From: a virus
DNA length: 34,441 nt
IMG/VR virus record: IMGVR_UViG_3300033144_002094
Location: 1-34,441 of that record
Reading direction: 5' to 3' (one strand)
In this document: positions 18,370 through 26,019 of the stretch, piece by piece
Layout of the letters: every line of letters starts with the position of its first letter
How positions within the stretch are numbered: position 1 is the stretch's first letter
Made by a program: the position numbers and the translations under genes
Notes under the pieces: model-generated
What the model was told of the DNA's origin: nothing
Seen by the model: the letters and a program-made list of their open reading frames with translations, nothing else
Databases searched by the model: none

Positions 18370-20370
18370 ATGGCCTACACCCTCTCCGATAGTTCCGTCT
18401 GGAACAAACGCCACAAGATAGCCAAGTCCACGGACACCTACATCTCCGGCAACCTCACTGACTTCACGCTCCTTGTGAAGATAGACTCGAACGCCCGCTG
18501 GAATGACTTCTGGGCGAACGTTGACAGTACCGAAGGCTATGTGCAGTTCACCGACTCCGGTGGCGAGACTGTCCAGAAGTTTGAGATAGAGGACTGGGAC
18601 ACTACCAATACCGAGGCTATCTTCTGGGTGAAGGCATCCTCGGCACTCGCCGCAGCCGATACCGAACTCTACCTCTACTTCGACTATGTATCAGGTGGCT
18701 CTGCTCCGTTCGATGACAAAGAGAACGCCTGGGACGCTACACACATAAGCGTCTGGCACATGAACGAGGACAAAGCCGAAGGTGCGTTCGATGATTCGAC
18801 CTCGAACAACCACGATTTGACGAACTCAGGTACCACAAGCATTGTGGGTGAGGTCGGCAAGGGTCTTGATTTTGATGGCACTGATGACTTTGTTTCTGCC
18901 GCCGACCACGCCGACTGGATACTCGGCAACGACTTTGCAATCAGTCTGTGGTGTGACACGACCGATATTAATACCAGCGAAAGAAGTCACCTATTCGCTC
19001 AGTTTGATGACACCGACAACTACTGGAGATTCGGGCTATATGACATCCCCTCAAGCCCGGCCTTCTCCGTCACAGTCAAATCTAGCGGGTCGATACTGGT
19101 CAATGAAGTTCCGGCCTGGGCCGGATATACGGATGCGGTTCACTATGTTGTGCTGCGGCGAATCTCTACTGACTGGTACGTGTATGTTGATAGTGTGCTT
19201 AAGGCCACAATAACGGATAGCGTAGCCGTACCCGATATCGCTGCCGTGGTCATGCTCGGCGCGATAATCCCAGCCGCGCCAGTCGAAGAACTTGATGGGA
19301 TGCTTGACGAATATCGCGTCCACAGTACATCTCGGACAGTCGAGTGGTTCGACCTCTCATATCACGACATAAACAACGCAGACGACTGGACTACATACCA
19401 GACGCTAAGTGCTATGGAGGGCGCACTCGAAAAAGCCGTCACCGCCGGTATCACGCTCGCGGCCTCGCTTGCGCGTTCGGTATCGAAGCCACTCACGGCT
19501 GGACTCACACTAGCGGCTGCATCCGCGAAGTCCGTCACACGATCTGTCACGGCTGGACTCACGCTAGCGGCTGCAAAGTCGGTTGCGGTCACTAAGTCGG
19601 TGACGGCGGGATTGACATTAGCCGCATCCATATCGCGTGCCGTAGCCAAGTCTGTGACCGCCGGACTCACGTTAGCGGCCACGAGTTCGCGTGCAGCAGC
19701 AAAGTCGCTCACGGCGGGCCTGACGCTCTCGGGGACGGTATCTCGCTCGGTCGCGGTCACAAAGACGGCGGGCTTCACGCTAGCGGCATCGGTGGGACGT
19801 GCGGTCACGAAACCGCTCACCGCTGGCTTCACACTAGCCGCGACTGCGTATCGTGGATTCAACAAGGCAGTCACGGCGGGACTCACGCTAGCCGCCACCA
19901 CTGCCATGTCGGTAACCAAGTCCGTATCCGCTGGCTTCACACTTACGGCAGCAGCGATTCGGGGCTTCAATAAGAACGTATCCGCTGGCTTCACACTGGC
20001 GGGTACCCAGGCGATGGCGGTCACGAAGTCGCTCGCCGCAGGACTCACGTTAGCAGGCGTAAAGTCAGTGGCGGTAGGAAAGCGCATGTCGGCAGGATTC
20101 ACACTCGCGGCGTCCACGACCCGTGCAGTCGGCGCATCATTCACCGCAGGATTCACGCTAGCAGCTTCACTCCTGCGTGGTGTCGCCGTCACGCTCACGG
20201 CAGGATTCACGCTGCTGGCTAGTTTCACGTCAATCGTACAACGGCGAATCATACGCCCCTTGAGCGGTACAATGGGATCAGGAAGGCCGCGCCGCGTAGA
20301 CGTGGATACATCGCGTCCGGATGTGGCTGACATGACGTCAAGTCGCCCACGTCGCGGCAAGATAGAATAG
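18370..20370 (+). CDS. Putative neck/head fibre: DUF2341 + LamG + 18-residue tandem repeats
   Basis: A 666-residue protein. Residues about 5-110 resemble DUF2341 (WNKRHKIAKS...DFTLLVKI...FEIEDWD), about 115-340 are a LamG/concanavalin-like lectin domain (SVWHMNE, GKGLDFDGTDDFV, FAISLW), and about 356-622 hold fifteen 18-residue repeats of TAG(L/F)TLAAxxxRxVxKxV form. The C-terminus is short and basic. DUF2341-LamG pairs are known in phage and surface proteins that bind glycans. Its gene lies between capsid and head-tail connectors, not among tail fibres, so a head- or neck-attached adhesin is my inference. Confidence 0.75.
   Translation: MAYTLSDSSVWNKRHKIAKSTDTYISGNLTDFTLLVKIDSNARWNDFWANVDSTEGYVQFTDSGGETVQKFEIEDWDTTNTEAIFWVKASSALAAADTELYLYFDYVSGGSAPFDDKENAWDATHISVWHMNEDKAEGAFDDSTSNNHDLTNSGTTSIVGEVGKGLDFDGTDDFVSAADHADWILGNDFAISLWCDTTDINTSERSHLFAQFDDTDNYWRFGLYDIPSSPAFSVTVKSSGSILVNEVPAWAGYTDAVHYVVLRRISTDWYVYVDSVLKATITDSVAVPDIAAVVMLGAIIPAAPVEELDGMLDEYRVHSTSRTVEWFDLSYHDINNADDWTTYQTLSAMEGALEKAVTAGITLAASLARSVSKPLTAGLTLAAASAKSVTRSVTAGLTLAAAKSVAVTKSVTAGLTLAASISRAVAKSVTAGLTLAATSSRAAAKSLTAGLTLSGTVSRSVAVTKTAGFTLAASVGRAVTKPLTAGFTLAATAYRGFNKAVTAGLTLAATTAMSVTKSVSAGFTLTAAAIRGFNKNVSAGFTLAGTQAMAVTKSLAAGLTLAGVKSVAVGKRMSAGFTLAASTTRAVGASFTAGFTLAASLLRGVAVTLTAGFTLLASFTSIVQRRIIRPLSGTMGSGRPRRVDVDTSRPDVADMTSSRPRRGKIE
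19431..20238 (+). repeat. Tandem 54-bp coding repeats, about 15 units
   Basis: The period is 54 bp (18 residues), with the core ACGGCxGGACTCACGCTAGC-like phrase recurring in variable form. The encoded TAGLTL/TAGFTL core is conserved while the linker half varies. Diverged copies suggest old expansion, and such arrays can change copy number by slippage. Confidence 0.9.
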
Positions 20371-20381
20371 CAGGAGGCACC

Positions 20382-21080
20382 ATGACCGAGCGCATATACA
20401 TAGGTGAAACCGTCACGCTACCGATCGACCTCGACACATCGTTGACCGATAGCGATTACAATCTCTCGGAAATAACCGTCATCTTCCGCATCGCGCCAGT
20501 CGGTACGGATGTCGCAGCCGTTCAGGTGACGTGCGATGTCACCGGCGAGACGACTGGGCATGTCGATGTCGACCTAGCGACAGCGGACACGGCAAAACTC
20601 GACCCCGGCAAACACTCCTGGCAGCTAATCGACTCCACGAACACTCTAGTTCTAGCTGAGGGTACGATACAGGTCAGTACGATGCTCGCGGCAGTCGGCA
20701 CACAGACGACGGCTGGCGACCTCGACCTGACGTGGGAACAGTATCAGGACCGTGGCTATGGTCCGATTCCAGAGCGTGACTGGTTGCGATACCGATACGA
20801 AGCACAAAGGCTCCTGTATGACGTGACCATCGGCAAGAGCGATGACCCGGCTGACACAATCACGGATGCAACGCGACTTGCTGCGGCGAAGGAGCGTCTG
20901 AAAGAGGCTCTATGCCGTTGTGCGGACGTTCTATACTTCGTGATGACCGGCGTATCCAGCGAGAGTTTCCACAGCTACAGCGTGAGTTACGGTGAGCCAA
21001 AGACGCGAGCGGATGCGGAAGCACTTGCCATACTGACGCTGAGCAACACCGGCCTATGCTATCGGGGGATTCAACAGTGA
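20382..21080 (+). CDS. Head-tail adaptor fused to a BppU-like N-terminal domain
   Basis: A 232-residue protein with two parts. Residues about 1-105 form an Ig-like beta domain of the BppU N-terminal type (IYIGETVTLPIDLDTSL, SEITVIFRIAP, DPGKHSWQLIDS). Residues about 115-232 are helical, resembling the SPP1 gp15/HK97 gp6 head completion adaptor that docks under the portal. Ordinary adaptors are only about 100 residues, so the beta domain is an addition. AGGAGG stands seven bases before the ATG. In lactococcal phages BppU-like domains attach fibres, so this part could anchor the upstream LamG protein; that is inference. Confidence 0.65.
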   Translation: MTERIYIGETVTLPIDLDTSLTDSDYNLSEITVIFRIAPVGTDVAAVQVTCDVTGETTGHVDVDLATADTAKLDPGKHSWQLIDSTNTLVLAEGTIQVSTMLAAVGTQTTAGDLDLTWEQYQDRGYGPIPERDWLRYRYEAQRLLYDVTIGKSDDPADTITDATRLAAAKERLKEALCRCADVLYFVMTGVSSESFHSYSVSYGEPKTRADAEALAILTLSNTGLCYRGIQQ

Positions 21081-21436
21081 GCATCATAGACACATCTGAT
21101 TACGACGTGACCATCTACGAAGTCACCGGCGAGGACGCGAACGGCAGTGCTATCGAACGCGTAACCACATGGCCGTGTGCGTTCCTGACCGTGACCATGG
21201 CCGAGCGCAGAGCCGCAGACGGGCCGACCAGCGCGGATGCGTGTCATATCGTCATAAGCGACTGCGATGCGCTTGACACATACCGTGTCGAATGGGACTT
21301 GAAGCCAGGCACGAAGCTGACCATACGCGGCAACAAGTCGACCGTGAATGACCGTGATGTGTTCGTGAACACCGTCGTTGCCGCAGAGAATCCGAGGACG
21401 GGCATCCTGAACCATATCGAGGTGGACTGTGGCTAG
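21077..21436 (+). CDS. Head closure protein (Hc-like)
   Basis: A 119-residue beta-rich protein in the position of the SPP1 gp16-type stopper. It has VTIYEVTGEDANGSAIERV at the start and GTKLTIRGNKSTVNDRDVFVNTVV near the end, fitting a small barrel. The start is GTG overlapping the adaptor stop as GTGA; a frame open from 21056 would add seven residues. Assignment rests mostly on gene order (adaptor, closure, neck, tail completion, tail tube). Confidence 0.65.
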   Translation: MSIIDTSDYDVTIYEVTGEDANGSAIERVTTWPCAFLTVTMAERRAADGPTSADACHIVISDCDALDTYRVEWDLKPGTKLTIRGNKSTVNDRDVFVNTVVAAENPRTGILNHIEVDCG

Positions 21437-21779
21437 GCGCGATCCGCTGCGTATAGACGTGGACTGGCACAGGCTAGAACGCGAACTTCTGGACGGTGTG
21501 GACAAGGGACAGAAGATACTTGACATGCAGGTGCTCAAGGATACGGAACCGTATGTACCTCGTGACGACGGCAAACTCGTGGGTTCGGGCGTACGCGGAA
21601 CGAAGATAGGCAGCGGCGAGGTCGTCTATGACTCACCGTATGCGAAGAAGCAATACTACACGATGCGGAACAAGGCGCGTGACGTGCATCCGCTGGCGAC
21701 TATGCGCTGGTTCGAGTCCGCGAAGAGTACCCGGAAGCAAGTGTGGCTGAGGCTCATCAAGAGGACGGCGGGGCGATGA
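21429..21779 (+). CDS. Neck/minor capsid protein, Minor_capsid_2-like
   Basis: A 116-residue protein with GTG start, eight-base overlap with the previous gene. The middle contains KILDMQVLKDTEPYVPRDDGKLVGSG, VVYDSPYAKKQYY and the closing HPLATMRWFESAKSTRK: this 'PYVPxxxGxL...YAxxxYY...WF' layout is the signature of Minor_capsid_2/HK97 gp10-like neck proteins. It links the head stopper to the tail completion protein. The stop overlaps the next ATG. Confidence 0.88.
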   Translation: MARRDPLRIDVDWHRLERELLDGVDKGQKILDMQVLKDTEPYVPRDDGKLVGSGVRGTKIGSGEVVYDSPYAKKQYYTMRNKARDVHPLATMRWFESAKSTRKQVWLRLIKRTAGR

Positions 21780-22204
21780 CTGACGCAGAGACATACGCAT
21801 GGATACGAACGACCGTCAATGCTAGCGGCTCGCTGGTCGATGAGAACGGCGATGCAATAACGGCTGCGCTAGACTATCTCGACAGTGATGCGCCAGCCGC
21901 AAGCATCCAGCAACAGGGTGGATCACGTCTGACACGCCGCTACATAAACGGGGGCGGCACCGCTGAACTACCGTTCGCGGTCTTGCTCCGCACTAAGGGG
22001 ATAGACACGGCTGGTCGCACATCAGCGTTCGCGTCTTTGATGGGGCTAGCGACATATCTAGGCGCACTCGAACGCGACGACCTAGTGAGTGGCATACAGG
22101 CCATCCGTGGCGAGGACACACCAACACTGATAGAGCGCGGTGAAGATGGCTCCGAGGTTTGGCGTGCTACTTACATGGTAGAATCAACGCGATCGGGCAA
22201 CTAG
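21776..22204 (+). CDS. Tail completion/minor capsid protein
   Basis: A 142-residue protein in the Minor_capsid_3/tail-terminator slot. Features are a helical start (AETYAWIRTTVNAS), a GLMGLATYLGA helix, and a final strand EVWRATYMVESTRSGN usual for tail completion proteins, whose ring caps the tail at its head end. ATG overlaps the preceding stop by four bases. The 3' end contains a candidate promoter element before the tail tube gene. Confidence 0.78.
   Translation: MTDAETYAWIRTTVNASGSLVDENGDAITAALDYLDSDAPAASIQQQGGSRLTRRYINGGGTAELPFAVLLRTKGIDTAGRTSAFASLMGLATYLGALERDDLVSGIQAIRGEDTPTLIERGEDGSEVWRATYMVESTRSGN
22176..22184 (+). promoter_or_regulatory. Candidate extended -10 element before the major tail protein
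   Basis: TG-G-TAGAAT inside the end of the tail completion gene, 48 bases before the major tail ATG. The identical nine bases recur at 23840-23848 before the tape measure gene. No -35 box is clear. Confidence 0.4.
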
Positions 22205-22231
22205 CTCGAGAGCACATAGGAAGGAGTAGTA

Positions 22232-22723
22232 ATGGGCGAAGTCAGACTGGCATATGAGCGTGTCGCCATGCTCAATACCGGAACGTCTGCCGCGCCGACA
22301 TGGACGATGATGGGTACGGGCTTCAACAGCTTGGACGAGTCATTGAATCCAGACATGTCGGAGAAGCAGTACATCTCGGACGAGAACGCGACAAAGACGC
22401 TCACGGCGTATTCGCCAGAGTGGAGCTTCGACTGTGACGTTATCGACGATGACGGTGCGATCGACTTCATACGCGCTATCGCTGTTGCAAATGCCGTCGG
22501 TGCCGATGCCGAGGCAGAGATCGTTCTGTACGACCTGTGGGATGTCGACGAGGGCGACGGTACTGTGAGCGCAATCAAGTTCACAGTCATAGTCGCCGTG
22601 GATTCGTCAGGTTCGATGACTGGCGGCGAAGAGTTGTCGCTGACCGGCACACTGCACGCATCCGGCGACCCAACCGAAGGCACGTACGACACGAGCGATG
22701 ATTCATGGACGGACGCCTCGTAG
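22232..22723 (+). CDS. Major tail (tube) protein
   Basis: A 163-residue protein of the short phage tail tube type. It starts with VRLAYERVAMLNTG, has TWTMMGTGFNSLDESLNPDMSEKQYI typical of Gram-positive siphophage tubes, EWSFDCDVIDDDGAIDFIR, and ends with SMTGGEELSLTGTLHASGDPTEGTYD, the last usual in the family. It polymerises into the tube around the tape measure. AAGGAGTA lies before the ATG. Next come two assembly proteins and the tape measure, the expected order. Confidence 0.92.
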   Translation: MGEVRLAYERVAMLNTGTSAAPTWTMMGTGFNSLDESLNPDMSEKQYISDENATKTLTAYSPEWSFDCDVIDDDGAIDFIRAIAVANAVGADAEAEIVLYDLWDVDEGDGTVSAIKFTVIVAVDSSGSMTGGEELSLTGTLHASGDPTEGTYDTSDDSWTDAS

Positions 22724-22748
22724 ACGAGGCCGAACAGAAGGAGAGCCG

Positions 22749-23111
22749 ATGAGCCACGAGATCAAAACGCTGTCCGATGGTGCGCGTAGCGTCACCGTAG
22801 ACGGTCACGAGTTTGATGTAGACTTCGATGACGAAGCCGTTATCGAGAACATCCTGATGATGGATGAGCGTATCCGCACCGTGACATGCGACGTAGACAA
22901 GACCGACCCGCGTTCGGTATTGGCGATGTTGAAAGACATGCTTTCCGATGCCGTTGAGACTGTCGAACTCGTACTCGGAGAAGGTTCGTATGTTGAGATA
23001 TTCGGTCGCAAGCGTCCAGTGATGCGAACCATGACGCTCATAGCACTTCTCGCCATCCACGCCGGTGATGTCTACAAGGAGACATACAAAGACTACGTGC
23101 CGGGAGATTAG
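22749..23111 (+). CDS. Tail assembly chaperone-like protein
   Basis: A 120-residue protein between the tail tube and tape measure genes, where siphophages encode a gpG-like chaperone. The sequence is acidic at first (DGHEFDVDFDDEAVIENI) and helical after. The start at 22749 is supported by AAGGAG seven bases upstream; the frame is open to 22698. The next gene begins two bases after the stop in another frame. I saw no obvious slippery heptamer for the usual -1 frameshift at the end, so the two proteins may be made separately. Confidence 0.7.
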   Translation: MSHEIKTLSDGARSVTVDGHEFDVDFDDEAVIENILMMDERIRTVTCDVDKTDPRSVLAMLKDMLSDAVETVELVLGEGSYVEIFGRKRPVMRTMTLIALLAIHAGDVYKETYKDYVPGD

Positions 23112-23113
23112 CC

Positions 23114-23731
23114 GTGGCATCTCCACTCTTGGGTACTAACACGCTACCGACTACGGTTGACGTTGGCGGGATAGAAGTACCGATAGAGTATGACTACCGT
23201 GCAGGGATACGCTTCGAGTCGCTGATATTCGACCGGAGCGTTCCAGAGCATCGTAAGGTCGCGCTGGCACTCGGTATCTGGTATCCGCTCGGGCTTAATG
23301 GCGCGGACATCGGCAAGGCCATCCATGCGATGCTGGACTTCTATCGGTGCGGCAAGACGGATGTTGACCGTGGCGAGAGTATGAAGCAGCTTTACAGCTA
23401 CGACGCCGACTACGACACCATATACGCTGGCTTCCTACAGTCGTATGGCATCGACCTATTCGATACCGAGCGTCTGCATTGGTGGAGGTTCCGCGCCATG
23501 ATGACTGCGTTGCCATCCGATTGTCAGTTCATGCGTGTGGTCGGGTATCGTGGCGCGAAGATCGAACGCGACATGAGCAAGGAACAGAAGGCCCACATCC
23601 GCAAGATGAAGGCGATATATGCGCTTCCACACGATAGCGGCTCACATCCCAAGCGACTCAGAAGCCGCGCCGAGTACGAGGAAGCACTAGCAGCCGTTCT
23701 TGCGGCTAAGCGTGAGGGGCTACCATGCTAA
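23114..23731 (+). CDS. Gp15-type tail assembly protein
   Basis: A 205-residue protein matching the Bacteriophage Gp15 pattern: IPIEYDYRAGIRFESLIFD near the start, a central helical stretch with AIHAMLDFYRCGK, the hallmark SYDADYDTIYAGFLQSYGIDL, WWRFRAMMTALPSDCQFMRVVGYR and the basic C-terminus. This group accompanies the chaperone before tape measure genes in SPP1- and P335-like phages. It starts at GTG two bases after the previous stop. The stop overlaps the next gene's start by seven bases. Confidence 0.9.
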   Translation: MASPLLGTNTLPTTVDVGGIEVPIEYDYRAGIRFESLIFDRSVPEHRKVALALGIWYPLGLNGADIGKAIHAMLDFYRCGKTDVDRGESMKQLYSYDADYDTIYAGFLQSYGIDLFDTERLHWWRFRAMMTALPSDCQFMRVVGYRGAKIERDMSKEQKAHIRKMKAIYALPHDSGSHPKRLRSRAEYEEALAAVLAAKREGLPC

Positions 23732-23850
23732 GGCTCGTATGTCCCGTGTGCGGCAAGCTACTCGGTCTAGCGTCGAACAAGAAGATCGCCGTAGACCTTC
23801 GCCTGTGGTGTAGGAGGTGCAAGGCAGAGGTTACTCCGGTGGTAGAATGA
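23725..23850 (+). CDS. Com-like zinc-ribbon microprotein
   Basis: A 41-residue protein: CPVCGKLLG (C6, C9) and LWCRRCKAEV (C29, C32) form one four-Cys zinc site in the Com pattern. In phage Mu, Com binds mRNA to permit translation of mom. No mom gene is visible here, so the target could be another transcript, maybe the tape measure mRNA that follows. The ATG overlaps the Gp15 stop by seven bases. The 3' end holds a TG-G-TAGAAT element. Confidence 0.75.
   Translation: MLRLVCPVCGKLLGLASNKKIAVDLRLWCRRCKAEVTPVVE
23840..23848 (+). promoter_or_regulatory. Candidate extended -10 element before the tape measure gene
   Basis: TG-G-TAGAAT, identical to the element at 22176-22184, is 60 bases before the tape measure ATG and overlaps the end of the Com-like gene. 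No -35 is visible. Confidence 0.4.
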
Positions 23851-23907
23851 CTGCATAGACGATACCGACCGTGAGCCTTGAGCCGGTGGTCAGACCAGGA
23901 GCATTAG

Positions 23908-26019
23908 ATGGCTCGCTCTGACGGCTCGATAATCATAGACACCAAGATAGTCGACAAGGGATTCCGCTCTGGTATCAGTGGTCTGCGTAGCGGGATTTCT
24001 GGACTCGCCAAGTTCACAGCAGTGGGCATGGCCGGGATGATAGCCGGTATTGCAGCCGCCGGTGCCGCGTTCTCCGGTCTTATCAAAGCTGGTGAGGCGT
24101 CTGCCAGTGCTAATGCTGGTATCGTCAGCGTTGCAGAGTCAATGGGTACATTCGGCAAGGAAACAGGGGAAGTCACAGATCGAATCATAGACTTTGCCGA
24201 AGAACATGCACGACTCACCGGCGTGGAAACCAACACCATCAAGGAGACACAGGCGATACTGCTTACATTCGCCGCACTTGCAGAATCAGCAGATGAGGTC
24301 GGCGGTGCGTTTGACAGAACTACGAAGTTGGCCGTGGATATGGCCTCGGCCGGAATGGGCGAAGCGTCCAGTAATGCCATACAGCTAGGAAAGGCGTTGC
24401 AAGACCCGATAGGGCAGATGACTGCGCTAAATAGAACTGGCGCACTAACGAAGGACCAGCAGGAGGCGATCTCCGAGGAGTTCAAGCGCACCGGCGATAT
24501 TGCCACCGCCCAAGAGAGCATACTGGAGGCACTCGAGGCACAGGTTGGTGGACACGCAGAAGCAACTGCCGACGCTAGCGATCAGATCAAAGTAGCCTTT
24601 TCACAGTTGACCGAGGGTCTTGGCGAGAAGTTGCTACCGGTGTTCGGAGAAGCTGTTGAGGGACTACTAGGATGGCTTGATGAGATGAGTCCCGCACTCG
24701 ATATGATCGGCGATGGACTAGCGGCAATCTTCGCCGGTGACGATGCCGGATTCGACCAGCTTGCGGACGGCATAGCAATCATCGGCGAATCACTCGTTGA
24801 GGGCATCGGGCGCATATTGCCCGGACTCATCCGTGGGCTATCACAAGTGCTCGTCACGTTGGCGCAGGCGATTCCGCCACTACTCCCGCCGATAGCTGAG
24901 GCGCTGATCGGTGGCTTGCTCATCATGGCCGAGGCGTTGCCGGAGATACTTCCTCCACTACTTGATGCGTTGTCGAACATCATAATCTCTGTAGCCGAAG
25001 CGTTGCCGGAGATGATTCCGCTGCTGGTCGAAGCGTTGGCCGATATCTTCATAGCGGCAGTGGAGCTATTGCCGACACTATTGCCGCTTCTCGTAGAGGC
25101 AATAACTACGCTGCTGACATCGGTGATGGATCAACTGCCGACGATACTGCCGATATTGGCCCTCGCATTGATGGACCTGCTGATTGCGCTTGCTGAGACT
25201 CTACCGGAAGCGCAGGTGCAGTTCTTCGAGGCGTTCGCGGTACTGATCGAGGAACTGGCGGAGATGCTGCCCGACCTGTTGCCAGAACTGCTAGAAGGAC
25301 TCGTCGAACTCATAACGCTGTCTGCGGAAGCGTTGCCGCTCGTGCTTCCGGCCTTCATTGAGGCTATGACTACCATCATGGAGGCTCTTGCCGACGTGCT
25401 GCCGGAGATAGTCCCGCCACTGGCCGAGGCCATGGTCGAACTCGCGCCGGTGATGGTCGAATCACTGATGACTGTCATGGATGAACTCATCTTAGCCGTC
25501 ATAGAAACCGCACCGGACTTCATAGCGGCAGCAGTAACGCTGGTCGCGGCCATCACCCAAACATTTGCCGAGCAGATAGTCGGTGCTGGTGCGTCACTAG
25601 TAACGGGGCTTTGGGAGGGCATAGACGAGAAGCGGCAGTGGCTTGAGGACAAGGTTCGCGGATTCGCCGGAGGCGTCGTTGGCGGCATCAAGGATTTTCT
25701 CGGGATACATTCACCGTCGAAGTTGCTTGAGCGCGAGGTTGGCGTGAATATGGCACTCGGTATCGGTGCCGGACTAGATAGCAAGCTGAATGGCATCATG
25801 CGCGGAATAAGTGCGACAGTGAGCGGCGAGGTAACTCGATTCTCTGGCGCGTTGGCTGGCGGCGGAGGTATGTCCGGTGCCGTCTCCATATCCGTCGATG
25901 CTCGCGGAGCAACAGACCCGTCGGCTGTACGCGCACAGGCACAGCTTGGCGTAGAGGAAGCACTGTCGCGCATCGTTGGTTCAGCGCGACTCAAGGCTCG
26001 TATGATAGGAGATGCGTAG
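23908..26019 (+). CDS. Tape measure protein
   Basis: A 703-residue tape measure. It starts with GSIIIDTKIVDKGFRSGISGL, then AGMAAFSGLIKAG, and contains EETQ-rich segments in FAEEHARLTGVETNTIKE, where phage tail tape domains lie (residues about 60-200). The central part about residues 300-540 is a series of amphipathic leucine-rich repeats of LPxLLPxLxEAL form, spaced about 15-25 residues. Near the end FLGIHSPSKLLEREVGVNMALGIG is a classic motif of such proteins. Its length predicts a tail of roughly 100 nm by the usual 0.15 nm per residue. AGGAGC stands eight bases before the ATG. Confidence 0.96.
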   Translation: MARSDGSIIIDTKIVDKGFRSGISGLRSGISGLAKFTAVGMAGMIAGIAAAGAAFSGLIKAGEASASANAGIVSVAESMGTFGKETGEVTDRIIDFAEEHARLTGVETNTIKETQAILLTFAALAESADEVGGAFDRTTKLAVDMASAGMGEASSNAIQLGKALQDPIGQMTALNRTGALTKDQQEAISEEFKRTGDIATAQESILEALEAQVGGHAEATADASDQIKVAFSQLTEGLGEKLLPVFGEAVEGLLGWLDEMSPALDMIGDGLAAIFAGDDAGFDQLADGIAIIGESLVEGIGRILPGLIRGLSQVLVTLAQAIPPLLPPIAEALIGGLLIMAEALPEILPPLLDALSNIIISVAEALPEMIPLLVEALADIFIAAVELLPTLLPLLVEAITTLLTSVMDQLPTILPILALALMDLLIALAETLPEAQVQFFEAFAVLIEELAEMLPDLLPELLEGLVELITLSAEALPLVLPAFIEAMTTIMEALADVLPEIVPPLAEAMVELAPVMVESLMTVMDELILAVIETAPDFIAAAVTLVAAITQTFAEQIVGAGASLVTGLWEGIDEKRQWLEDKVRGFAGGVVGGIKDFLGIHSPSKLLEREVGVNMALGIGAGLDSKLNGIMRGISATVSGEVTRFSGALAGGGGMSGAVSISVDARGATDPSAVRAQAQLGVEEALSRIVGSARLKARMIGDA

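Noticed and set aside
19362-20360. 332-residue open frame on the - strand across the LamG gene repeats
   Set aside because: It is the complement of the tandem repeats (ASVNPAV units mirror TAGLTLA) and has no ribosome binding site or domain features. Repetition keeps all frames open.
25131-25994. 287-residue open frame on the - strand in the tape measure gene
   Set aside because: Low-complexity Ser/Ala/Met product mirroring the tape measure repeats; no start signal or recognisable fold.
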